A stretch of 64,000 nucleotides of DNA from Fagopyrum homotropicum (lineage: Eukaryota; Streptophyta; Magnoliopsida; Caryophyllales; Polygonaceae): NCBI GenBank assembly GCA_033239125.1, contig BSWB01000001.1:141375981-141439980 (forward strand), written 5' to 3'. The notes beneath the pieces were generated by a model. That model worked only from the letters and a program-made list of their open reading frames with translations. It ran no database searches and had not been told where the DNA came from. Positions 46,924-58,900 of this stretch are shown piece after piece. The translations under genes were made by a program, and so were the position numbers. Every line of letters begins with the position of its first letter. Positions within the stretch are counted from its first letter, which is position 1.

Positions 46924-48767
46924 TGATAACACGATTTATGACTTAGGTTTAGGTAATCGTTTAGATAGATTTCTCACTCATTCATGCATGGTTTTAGCAC
47001 TAGTTCACGACGTTTGCACTCAATTCACGTATTTTGTCGAGATAGACGTCTACACGGACTTGTGCATTGCTTTGTAGGTATTTTGGGAGATTTAAGAGCT
47101 AAATCGATACGTTTGAGGATCGTTCATCAAGATGACACACCCTCGGACTCATTAGGATGCAAACTAGAGGCTAATGAGGACTCATGGAACCTTACCAACA
47201 CAAGTCATGCACCAAATCGAAGCTTAATGATCAAAGGCAAAGCTGAAGGTCCAAATCACGGTCCACTGGAAGTCCACGGCCGTGGAACTGTCCGTGGATT
47301 TTGCCAGGTTTTCGTGACAGCTGTGCCATGATCTCTTGGCCAGCTCTTGCAAAGTTGTAGTATAAAAGTGGTCCTGCATTGGCTGAGAAGGCATCTTCCA
47401 TCTAGCATCTTTCAATTGGGGGATTCTCCCATCACTCTACACACACAACAATTCTCTCAACAAGAAGATTCTTTAGAGGAGAAGGTAGAAGGAGGCTACC
47501 ATTGGAGAAGAGCTTCATTGGAGAAGAAGAAGAGCACACCATTGATAGATTTTGATAGCTTTGTAGTGAAGAATTTCGGAATCGATTTCTAGAGTTGTAT
47601 GAACCATTTGAACCTTCTTTAAGAAGGGTTGTGAGTCATTCTAATTCCATTTTTCAACTTGGTTTTGTTTACTTCACTTGTTCATCTCTTTCTCTTCATT
47701 ATCTTGCAAATGGAAGCCATGATTTTATGTTTGATGATTTTGATTGCTATGATGAATGTTGTAGGCTAAATAGATGTGATTCTAGGGTAAGGAAAGGATG
47801 GTTATGGCTAGGACTATGATAGGATGGACTTAGATTAGCCCTTGGGTGACTCACTTGCTTGGACGTAGCCTCTGTTGAAGTCCACGGATTGTTCTTGACA
47901 AACCACGGCCGTGGACTTGATAGAACAAACCGTGATTCTCCCTGGTTCGATGGATCTAGCTTTAGATTGTTAGAATGTTGAAATCCTAAGTGTTTGTCGA
48001 GTTAAATCTACCCTAGGGTGACCTAGTGTTAGCAACTAAGTGTTAGAAGAGACTTACCCGGTGATTCTACTCTTAGATTCCAAAGATAACAAACCCTAGG
48101 TAATGGTGAGCCTCATAAGCCGCCATTGGACTAAGTGTGCTAGGATAGTTGTTTAGGACTAACCCTTCCGAGACTTACCCGGTAAGGATAGGTTAGATCT
48201 CTAGGTGACAATCCGGTTTGTGTAGAAATCCATCCCTTAGGTTCTTAGAGACTTACCCGGTGATGAGATCTTAGGGATGGACTAGTGGACCATGAGACCT
48301 ACCCGGTGATTGATCCCAATCTAGAAACACTCATTCCCAACATATCATAGTTAATCCAAGGAATGAATAGATAGCTTGAGTCCTATGCCATAACCGGAAT
48401 TTCCAACCCCTAGAATCCGCTTTTCCCTCTTTGATTTATACCTCGTGTTTAGCTTGTTTGTTTGTGTTGATTTGTTAGCTTAGTTGATTATTATATTTCG
48501 CATGATTTGTGATCTTTGATTGATCATCTAAAAACCAACCAAAAACATTGAGATTTTCATTTCTTTATTTCTTTCTCTTTTCTTAATCTAGATCTTCACT
48601 AAACTTAATCATAAATCGAATCAATCTCACCTTAGTCTTTGTGTTCGACCTCGGAATACTATCCCTACTACAAACGTCCCGTACACTGCGGGTTCGCTAG
48701 GAGTTAGGATAAATATAACGAGAATATAAATTTAAAACCCATTGCGTATCACATCCTGAGCGTAATA
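46924..48767 (+). repeat. 3' LTR of Athila B
   Basis: A 1,844-bp copy with about 16 substitutions and two 1-base length changes against the 5' LTR. The TATA box is at 47361-47368. Perfect palindromes lie at 47274 and 47903. The last two bases are TA instead of CA (GCGTAATA), a change at the integrase-recognised end. It is followed by GTACC. Confidence 0.95.
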
Positions 48768-50830
48768 GTACCAACGCCTCAGGCCAATGAAACCTCACAT
48801 CTTCATTCATAAATACTCTATTGAGGTGTTTGGACAACCTATTCTCCATTGGCCGACCTCTACTTCAAGTGAAAGTCGGTCAAATGAATCCCATATCAAC
48901 TAACATAGAATCCTCAAACCACTTTTTTTAAATTCCCGGAATCAGTCGAGATAGCATTAGACCTACCTTCACACTTTGCTCAAGACATAGTTGAAATTGC
49001 CACCTACAGCAACTGGTCCCTAAAACCTTTGAACAACAACGATAAGTTTCCGCCAACCCTCATTGTGACGTTCAAGTGTAGGTAGGTTGTAAGTTGTAAA
49101 GAAATTGAGGTCACTGTTATTGAACTCAATAGATGCATGAAGAAATATGATCTCTTTTTGTCCTATAATAAATTCAAAAGAAGCATTGTTCCACATCAAC
49201 CAAATACCACCTTCAAATCCAATATCCTCCACTCAAGAGAAATTAGTGAATTTGAGACGTGCACAAACCTTATCAGCTCTACCTTCAGAGATCTTTGTTT
49301 CAATTAGGAATAAAAATTCAATCATGTGACGGTTAATCATATAATTTAGGGCCTCCTTGCCGAACCTTCGATTACCCACACCCCTACAATTTCCCAATAG
49401 TGTACTCATGGGAAATTGCCTACAACAGTGGACCCGGATGACATATTATCAGCTTTGGACCCAACAATATTGCCCATGTTAACATCGGAACAATCTAGAA
49501 GGAATAAAGTGTGGTTCGAGGACTGATGACAAATCATCAACCTCCATCTCAGGTTGTTCACCCGCATGAGTAACTATGAGTCTATGATGAAATCTGACGG
49601 CTGGCTCACATTCTTCAGAACAGTACCTAACACTTTTGAATAGGAGGATGCCCTAACATTCATGGAGAGTAAAACATATGACGTCAAAGAGACCGGCGCA
49701 AATTTCAAAATAATTAGTCTTTCATTTTGGCCCAAGGTAACGTCTAGGCCCACAATCTTTGCTCTCTTGGGCTGCTTCGGATTACTACTAGGGTTCTCTT
49801 CTAGGTTGACGGTTACGGATTGCTTAGTCACATTTGGAAGGCAATCATTGTCTATTGTAAATTATGCCTTTATTGCCGCATTAATTGTTTCTGAAAGACT
49901 CGTCGTTTCTAGTTCCATTGGTACAACCTTCGGCGAGTCACTAACGCCTGATTGGATTTGAACATGGAATCTATTGGAAACATAAGTGGTTTTGTTGGCG
50001 ACGGCCTTACCTTTGTCGATGGTTTGATTTTTGTGTGGCTTCTTGATAACCGTCATCCAAGGCCCCAAAAAGCCATCACAGGAGGTTTGTATGTGCACTG
50101 TTTTATCTCCTAGTCTAGTATGATCCGCCATATCAACGTTGTTCTCAAACCAAACCCCAAACCCTTATGTTTGATCAGCTTGAACTACATTCGTGATTGT
50201 CTAAGGGCACCTTTCAGCCACATGACCGTAGAGACCGCATCGGTAACAAATCAGATTCAATCTTTCATATTCCACATGAACTCTCCAATCTCCAACCAAG
50301 ATGGTACCAATGAGTGGCCTATCGAGTTCGATTCCAATGCAAACATGGAAAAATTTCCCTCTTGTTGCATAAAGCGTGTTGAGATCGACTTTCAATGGAG
50401 TTCCCAATGCCAAAGTTAAACCATATAACACGGCTTCATGATAAAGCTACATGGGAATTAAGGTCCGACAATCTAGCCCAGGGGAAAATAGTATGTCGGT
50501 TATCGCTATACGGATTGAATTGTGGTGACCAAGGTCGAACCATTATATAATGACCAAAAATCTCCAATGGTCCTTCGGTAAGAACCCATACAAAGTCTTC
50601 CTGATAAGCAAACAACATAGTAAACATTCGATATGTCCAAAATAGTCATCAACCTCATTGGATGCCATAACTGGTAAATGAGACGTTCCAATCCAACAAG
50701 TGGAACGCAACATTCCTACCCAACACGTTGATAATCACAACTCACTTTCATTTTTCTGACAAAGAGTCGACCACATCAGGATCGATTTCAACAATGACAA
50801 GCCCCTCACCCCCTCTGGGTATGAGATGCA
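48768..50830 (-). pseudogene. LINE-3 ORF1 and start of ORF2 (5' segment), degenerate
   Basis: Minus-strand LINE coding remains. ORF1 pieces: DUF4283-like sequence at 50436-50691 (LTEGPLEIFGHYIMVRPW); a complete CCHC knuckle at 50201-50431 (CYRCGLYGHVAERC); and C-terminal pieces at 49862-50131 and 49574-49831. ORF2 begins at about 49409 with an endonuclease start (GNCRGVGN), then GFEGGIWLMWNNASFEF at 49020-49232, and runs to the GTACC duplication of Athila B. Multiple stops and shifts are present. The 5' boundary is uncertain and is placed at about 50830, where similarity to ORF1 fades. Confidence 0.8.
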
Positions 50831-51805
50831 GATCCTTCTCGACTCGATTAAGGGGTCACATCTCAGTGGGACAACAATGACATGACCAACTCCGAAAACA
50901 ACAACATAAACTTGTTTAAGGGTAAACGTAGATTACGAGCAAATGTGAAAATGCTCAATATAATCAGTACACCTAACCGATTTCTTGCGGATAAATATCC
51001 GTTCCATTTGATTGGGATTAGGTATTGAGAATCTTGAGATTGAGACCACATACTTATGCGTCAAATCACGTAACAACGATACTCTGAATCTAGTCTGTAA
51101 TAAGCAGATCTTACGGGATAATGGTATACATCTAAATGTATATCCAATCATGTAAATATATTTGTGTTGAATTTGTCGACATGTAAATAATGAGGCTATC
51201 TTCTATAATAAAGAATGTAGTATGAATTGCAGTAAATAAGGATAAGCTCTTGTCACATATTTGATTCATTCTCCCCACTAAAAAAAGTTTATTATTTTCA
51301 ATTTGACCAAGAAAAGGATGGTCTTTTTAATTAAATAATTGTTTAAAAAATGGATTTTGGGTTTCAAGTATTTTTTTAACTGAGTGAAACTATGAATTTC
51401 ATATCTTATACTTCTAAATAAATTTAAAGAGTAGAGTATTTTTCTTAAGAAAAACAATGATGTTGATTATTAATCTAAATTTAGTAGACTTTTTGAAGTT
51501 TAAATAATTTGATAAAAATATCTCGATGACGAAGACATGAACAAAAACAAAAAGAAAGCAACGGTCAAACGGGTTTCCAATGGGCGCGCCAAGAACTACA
51601 CATGTCCAACACCCGTACGTGAGTGGCCCCCATCAAAAACCGGATAAGAACGCTTCTCTTCTAATCCGCTATCTACAAAATTATAAACACCAACTTCTCT
51701 CCAAATCACACTCCTCCACGTCAAACTACCTTCCAATCAACGGTCAAGATTCTCTTCTTTCCCTGCACTCGTGGTACTGGATCATTATTTCTTTGTTCGT
51801 TTCTC
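50831..51805. other. Intergenic region upstream of KING1
   Basis: AT-rich sequence between the LINE-3 5' end and the KING1 promoter. Short ORFs show no recognisable domain. It probably includes distal promoter sequence, but no motif array stands out. Confidence 0.5.
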
Positions 51806-51813
51806 TATATAAA
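51806..51813 (+). promoter_or_regulatory. TATA box of KING1
   Basis: TATATAAA lies 124 bp before the start codon, within a pyrimidine-rich context typical of plant core promoters. Transcription would start near 51838-51845, giving a 5' UTR of about 95 nt. Confidence 0.6.
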
Positions 51814-51936
51814 TTTAGCCTCTATAGTGATCTTCCGAGTGTTCGATTTTATCCTTTGATGATCCTTGATCCTGATCTCTCCCCTTTTTAGCTTTTTGCC
51901 TTTGACATTTTCAAACCTCTGTTCAAGTAATCAATC

Positions 51937-54900
51937 ATGGAGACTCATTTGAGAATAGATAAAGATATAAAGAAAGCAGATACCGAGTCAGACAAGGAAG
52001 GAAGTGCGTCGAAGAAGATGAAGGATGTTAATCTGAAAATGTCCAGCCCCGAGGCGAAGCTCGGAATGAAAGTCGGCGATCTCTGGGACGTTCAAGAGGC
52101 ACAGCTTACCCCTACTGAGAAACTCAACGCCTGCTTTGAAGAAATCCCTGTCTCTTCTTTTCCTAAGGCCAAGCTATCCTCTGGTAATCCCTAATTTCTT
52201 CCCTGTTGCATGTTTCAATCCATTGATTGAACATTCACCGTCGTTCTAATTAGGAGTTTGTCATTTGAACTTTGCTAGTAATCATATAATTTCAACTTGA
52301 GTTGCACTGTGTCATTATCAATCGGATATTATGTGATTGATTTACACAATTCTGGATGATGGAGCCATGGAGGTGACTCGCTGCTTTTAGGAAAATTTGA
52401 ATTTGGGATCTAACTAAAATATCCTATTTTTGGTGTTAAACTAGAATATCCTAATTCTGTTCAGAAGTTGGATTCTTAGAATCTATAATTTGAAAATTAT
52501 TTTAGGGCCCATTAAGTTTCCTTCTTCAAAGGCTTTGATAGCTTCATATGTTCATACCAAACGAATATCTTGATACCTCAGCAGATTCCTGATATCTATG
52601 TATTCTATATACGGATTGAAAACAGGCTTTTAGTACCATTAATTAAGATTGTGTACCATAGGGGAGTTGTATCAGGAAGAATAAAGGGGTATGGACTTTT
52701 GGAATGTGCATCACAAGAACAGTTATATGCGGAGGGATATGACAAGGAACATATACAGTCACTGCTTTGTAATGCTTATGTTTCTGCCGTGGAATTTCCT
52801 CCTATGGAAGTTTTGAATAGAATTTATTGACATTTCATTCAGGTGTACTGATAAGTGATAACTTAATGAATTCTTTGATTCTTGTTTCTTGCCTACTTGA
52901 TGTATATTCTCTTGTAATCTGTAGTTGAGATAGACTCGGAAAGCAGTTTGCCAGAAGCTGTTCGAGTACTTGTTAAGCATAAGCTTCTCAGTGCTCCAGT
53001 TGTGGATGCTAGTGCTACGAAAGATGCCTCATGGATTGAGAGATATATTGGGGTTGTTGAGTTTGCTGGGATTGTTGTTTGGATCCTGCAACAGGTTAGC
53101 AATCATTATTTCAACATTTTAAGTCTCCAAAAGTATGCTAGTTCTGAAGATATTTTCATAGTGAAAATACACTACATCTGTTTGTCTAGTGAAAAGCCAT
53201 GTTCCTTGAATAAAACTTCTTACCATTAAATTCCAAATTTAAGTTGGCATCTTTGGATTTAAAAGTTGAATGATCATACCTTCGTTCTTGGGCTGTATCC
53301 TCTACTCGTAATAGTGAATTCATTGTTGCAACTTCTGCCAATATGAACTAACTTTTTTCCATTCAACCTCGGAATTGATTGAAACTGATCATGTCTCTAA
53401 TAGGCAGAAGCAGATGAAGCTCTTGGTGAAGCACTAGCTTCTGGAGGTTTTGACAAAAATAGTCCAACTTCACAAAGTCCAAAAACCTTTAGTCCAACAT
53501 CACAACAAAGTCCGAAAGCTTTTAGTCCGACATCACAACAAAGTCCGAAAGCTTATAGTCCAACAGCTCTATCCACAGCGAGTGGTGGAACCCGACTTGC
53601 AAGAATAGGAAGCTTAAGTCCTAGAGCGGCTGCAGTAATTTCTGGCAACTTTTTTGGAGCTCTTACTTCATCAGAGTTTTATAAGAATGCGAAGGTTAAG
53701 CTTGTCAACTAAAATATGTGATCACATGATACATGCTCAGGCTTTTACTGACCTTTCTTGTTGACAGGTTCAAGATGTTTCAGGTTCATTCCGTTGGGCT
53801 CCTTTCCTTGCATTGCAGAATACTAACTCCATGTTGACAGTGCTGCTGCTTCTGTCAAAATATAAGATGAAAAGTGTTCCTATAGTTGATACAGGTGGTG
53901 CAAAAATTGACAACATTATCACACAATCGGCTGTTATCCATATGTTAGCTGAATGTGCCGAGCTTCGTTGGTTTGAAAACTGGGGCAACAAGATGCTATC
54001 TGAACTTGGTTTACCTGTGATGAACCGTAAACAAATGATTGAGGCATGTAATGAGTTTACTCTTCCATTTTTCTAGCACTGAATTAACTAATTTTTCTAC
54101 ATGGTTTCCACCAGGTGTATCAGGATGAACCCGTGCTGCAGGCATTTAAGCTCATGAGATTGAATGGAGTTGGTGGAGTCCCAGTTATAGACCGTGATGG
54201 TAGAAATGCAGTTGGTAGTATAAGCATAGGAGATGTCCAATTCCTACTAACTGCGCCAGATATCTACAAGGACTACAGGTCTGTGTACAACATCCATGCA
54301 TTAATTTGAAAGTTTGTACGATAAATTAATCTTGATCTTATTGAACTCGCAACTTGAATGTTATGTTTCTTGTTCAAATCTTAAGCTTACAAGGAGAGTG
54401 AATAATATAAACTACTATAAAAAAGCATATGTTTTCCTGTGTCCTTTTTAAATATCCTTTATGGGCTTGATAAGGCCTAACTATGATAAGTTTTTTAACC
54501 TTCTCATCATTGAACGTCATTTCCCGATCTAGAAAATGAAATAGTTTACCTTCAAATTTCAATCATGGGATTATTGGCATGTAATAGAGCATTAGTGGTT
54601 GGTTCCGGTGAATTTTCTATTACAGTGAAAAAATGAGGAGCGTATAAGTGCACAAATCTGTGTCATCCTGTTTTGTAATGAAGAATATTATGTATCGATA
54701 GAATCTGCACATTTTTTTCACAAAATATTTGTGCACTTTTGGTGTCAAAAGATGCATATTTCATACTTGTTCAAAGAACATGTAAAAAATAATTGCTCCT
54801 CAGTCCTCACATGATCCGCTTGTGTATGAATCATCTGTGAAATAGCATAGTCACTAGAAAACAATTATTGCTGCTATTTTCAAGTAACCTCTTTCGATGC

Positions 54901-55209
54901 AGATCAATCACAGTAAAGGACTTCTTAGTGGCAGCTACGAAGTACAGGGAGAAGCATGGGGATTTCCTGCCCACTACCAGTGGGATGCATCTAATTACGT
55001 GCAAGAAGAACACTTCACTCAAAGAAACAATCCTAACTCTTGATGCTAAAAAGATTCACCGCATTTATGTAGTTGATGATGAGGGAAACCTAGAAGGGGT
55101 GATATCCCTGAGGGATATCATCTCAAGGCTGGTGCACGAGCCACGTGGTTACTTTGGAGATTTCTTTGATGGTTACACTCCTAACTGGAAGGGTCCAGTT
55201 GGGTTCTAG
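51937..55209 (+). CDS. KING1: SnRK1 gamma regulatory subunit, KING1-type, four CBS repeats
   Basis: Six exons: 51937-52183, 52925-53094, 53404-53694, 53768-54043, 54115-54278 and 54903-55209. Phases join to give 484 aa. The product is the plant AMPK-gamma-like subunit that partners SnRK1 kinase in energy-stress signalling. Exon 1 has the KING1 N-terminal signature (KVGDLWDVQEAQLTPTEKLN). CBS-like repeats follow: LVKHKLLSAPVVD with YIGVVEFAGIVVWIL; LLSKYKMKSVPIVD; FKLMRLNGVGGVPVID; and LDAKKIHRIYVVDDEGNLEGVISLRDI. The C-terminus is complete. It is longer than I recall for the Arabidopsis protein (about 424 aa), largely because of a Ser-Pro repeat in exon 3. Intron 4 uses a GC donor. The start at 51937 is the first ATG after the TATA box; a second in-frame ATG lies 28 codons on. 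No lesions were seen. Confidence 0.93.
53461..53567 (+). repeat. 33-bp coding tandem repeat in KING1 exon 3
   Basis: A unit of 33 bp (AGTCCAACATCACAACAAAG...) occurs at 53491-53523 and 53524-53556 with a shorter related unit (30 bp) at 53461-53490 and a partial one after. It encodes an 11-residue repeat SPTSQQSPKAF, rich in Ser-Pro. Confidence 0.9.
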
Positions 55210-55982
55210 TTACTCTCGAAAACGTGCTGTTTTGAGCTTTTGTTTGATATGACAGGACTCTTGTCACTTAGGCTAACTGGAAGGAGCTTTGGTGTTAGAT
55301 AGTAGTTGTTGTGATAAACTGAGATTAATGTGTCATAAAGGAGCCTTTGTAAAAATTAAGTTGGGAGATCAGATGGGGAAGACATCTCTCAGAAGTATCA
55401 TCATCCTATGCTTAGTGCATGGCAGGCTCGGAATAATGATCAACTGTACAGTATCAATTACCAGCCTCTGCAGATTTCCTAACAACGAATGTTGCCGAAA
55501 AGATCAGAAACACACTTGCCGTGACAATTGTCTTCTCCCATTGCTGAATCTGCTGGCAGCTCTAGTGTTTTAGCTATGATAAGGCTGATCCCTGATTATC
55601 CAGCCACCCTAGCTATGTGTTTTATGTTGTAAGACAAATATACCTTGTGTTCTTTGATCGGATAATATCAAGGTACCCTGCAATGTAAAAGCTTATGATG
55701 ACTTGCTTGTAGAGACATTTCTCATTGCTAATTGCCTTATATTGCTATCATCTTGTCCTTAACAGATAATATGAATCTTCAATTGATGTTAGTTTGTTGT
55801 GGATTGATTTGGATCATTCTCTACCATTCGATGCAAGAACCAAGTTTAGCATGTAGTTAAATTACAATGCTAACATCAGAAATCTGAGTTTCTCTTAACA
55901 CACATGGATGTGATTCTTCTAACATTGTCTTTTTCATTTATTTATTCTTCTCCTTCATATTTTTTTTTTCTGTTTGAAGAGC
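55210..55982. other. Convergent 3' region between KING1 and PAP
   Basis: Probably the 3' UTRs of the two convergent genes, with 773 bp between their stop codons. A 94-codon ORF at 55289-55573 shows no domain and is treated as UTR. No repeat or RNA gene was recognised. Confidence 0.6.
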
Positions 55983-58900
55983 TCAAGATGCCAAGGTGGT
56001 GGGTTCGCAACTGTCACGGATACAAGCGAGGACGTCTCTGTAATCTCTTGAGATGGTGAAGGAATCATACACTTCCCCATCACTGCTCTTCTTGTACTCA
56101 AAGAGGAGAGACGAGTGGTTGAATGCAGTTAGCTTCACGAATCCATAGTCACGGTCTTTGAAAACGCTCCAGCTTGTGTTCACCTGGCTAAACGTCGACA
56201 GGTGGCTCCCGCCTCCACCAGCCACAACGTGGATGGTGGCGTTGAATGTGCCGGAGTAGTGAGACTTCTCTGAGCTCACACATTGGTTCTGCAATGGGAA
56301 GTCCGACTTCATAAACAAACAAACTAAACTTGATACATATATACACATGGAATAACACATCAATTACCTGGTATATAGGGCAGGTCCTCTCATAGTCATG
56401 AACATGACCGAATACTGCCAAATCAACTTTGTACTTCTGCCAAAGCTTTTGAAGGCTTTCTCTTCCCATTGGTTCAGCAAACGAGCCATCCAACGCATAG
56501 TAGTAATCAGATGAATAGCCAAGAACACGGTGAGCTGCAAAGATCAACCATGGCTGCTGCTGCCTATCTGCGGATGCAAGACATTTCTCTATGAACTCGT
56601 ACTGCTCACTTCCCTCTCTCCAGTCATGCTGAGTATCTGCTATACAGAAATGGAACATTCCATAATCTGCTGAGTACCAGAACTTGGCTCGATTCTCAGC
56701 AGGAACATAAATCGTCGTCTCAGCTGGCACCCCACATTCACCTCCGGAATCAGTCTTGTTATAGAAAGATCCCGAGTTAATCCAATCCCGTTCATGATTA
56801 CCACTGAACAACACAATAGTTTAGAAAGGTAGATATATGAAGAAATTTATGAATCAAAAGCTTGTTTATTTCCTTGGTTGATGCAACAGGTTAGAAATAT
56901 ATTCGGATCTAATATACTAGGCCATACTCTAACAATATATAACCATACAAAACCATAGTGCAGAATGCAGACCTTGCAACCATGAAATGTACAGTTGAGG
57001 CAATAGGTTCAACTTGTGATGTATATTGATCCCACTGTGATAGGTATCCATTAGCATATGCCATGTCCCCGATATGAAATACCGCATCAATGTTGTCAAT
57101 GTCCTTGACAAGCTGGTCTGTGGTGTTCAAAGACCCTGGTTGATAGTTACTGTACTCGTTTGAACCATCACGTTCAGCCTGTACATTCAAACAAAAGACA
57201 CTCACCCAATGATCATATATCATTCCTCATTTTCGGGTATTTAAGCTTATAAATGGCACCTTTCCCATGTCACCAAAGATTATAATCCGCTGTAACGAGT
57301 CCTGCCCCGGGTATGGTGAAGATCTAAATTTGTAGTACTTGCTCCAAACATACGATCCGTTAGACAATTGGTGGCCCATCCTGTATATGTATCTGAAAAG
57401 GAGGACCAAAAAGAAAATTGAGTGCAAACTCTACCGTTTGGTAGGGTAAGATTACGTAGATGAAGATCTGGATTGAAGAGAATTATTTTGATGAAGAATT
57501 AAGGAGATATGAAATTGTTTAAGATGATGAGTAAGAAAATAAGTGAAACGAGTGTTTCTAAATTGAGACGATTGTAGGTAAAATTACGGAAAAGCATGTG
57601 TTAAATTTTTTTTATAGATTAAATTACGTAAAGAGATGAAAAAAAGAAGACGGGTAAAGTGACATTTGAACATCAATAATCTTTATAATTTTTATAATCG
57701 AAGTTTTATAGGATTACAAATTCCTATATCTAATTTTTTAAACTTCGAATCTCCCTCATTCTCTTACCAAACGAAATTAGAAGAATTATTTCTCCTTTTA
57801 ATTCTCATAATCTTAATCTCCTAAATTTATTCACTTACCAAACGGAGCCTATTGTTACAATTCATAGAATGAGTGAGATTATGAGAAACTGAAACTTACA
57901 GTTTGTTAGGCCACAATTCCTTCAAGAAACTAGTGTGTATATAACCTGGATCCCTCCATCCAACTGTTCTTGCAGGTGCTCCTATAGAGAAAGCAGCAAA
58001 TAACCAAATTGTTCAGGTTAGATGATCACCATATGACATAAATGTAATATAAACGTCCAGTTACAAATATCATACCACAGACATCATTACGAGCGTATGT
58101 CAATGTCCCGGCTGGGGCTTGCTTCAACGAATCACCATCAAACCCAAACTCGACCAAAGGGTAAGCTTCATCAATGTTATACCCACTTGTCCATGTTACA
58201 GTCATCTGCAATCATAATAAAATTGCACATTTAAGGTAAAATATACATAAAAACTCAGAAATCTTATGAATATCAACTTACCTCGTTCCACGACTTCCCT
58301 AAGGCAAGCCGCGGATAAACTGGTGCTTTCGGATTTGCAAATGTTATGGAGTTTGAAATTGCCACGAGCTTTGGCTGTGATCAGAAGAACCAAACCAGAA
58401 AACAATTATGAGTTGATCATACGTATGTCATACATTAGAGAAGGTAGTGATGTTGGTCATACATTAGAGAAGCCGCCTGAAAACAAAGCAAAGGCAAAGT
58501 CTGCACGTTGATTGATAAGCAAGAACCTCAAAGTAGATTCCCCATTCGTTTCATAGCCTTCTGGACTCGACGAGTTCGCATACTTGTACTGCAATTCAGA
58601 TTAATTATAAAATCAGATCATAACAATTAGTGTGTAAAACAATGTTCCTCATACTAATTACCTTAATAGGTGCTGAGCAAAACTATGGGGTTTGATTTTT
58701 TGTATCGGTTGCTGAATAGCAACTTGAAGTACTGCATTACAAGAATAAAATGACCATCAACTCAAAATGATAAAATAACAAAACATACATTTTGTAAAAG
58801 AAATAGAATGTACTTGAAATTTGCAGGAGAAAAGACTCCAATCCAATCACCCGAAGAGGGATTAGGAGATCGAAGTTTAACAGTAACCCATTCTTGATCC

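Larger units (their letters stand above)
35694..48767 (+). mobile_element. Athila-type Ty3/Gypsy element B (no env-like ORF), carrying a nested solo LTR
   Basis: A 13,074-bp span with two 1,844-bp LTRs (about 18 differences by eye, about 1%) and TSD GTACC (35689-35693 and 48768-48772). Order: 5' LTR, tRNA-Asp primer-binding site, gag, inverted solo LTR C, protease-RT-RNase H-integrase, 3' UTR and 3' LTR. Apart from C and one TAA, the coding region is open and all visible catalytic motifs are kept. No ORF follows pol. It is inserted into LINE-3 ORF2. Confidence 0.95.

Noticed and set aside
52570..52830. 86-codon ORF in KING1 intron 1
   Set aside because: Flanking exon phases join without it and no domain is recognisable.
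55289..55573. 94-codon ORF after KING1
   Set aside because: Located in the expected 3' UTR, no domain, no promoter signal.
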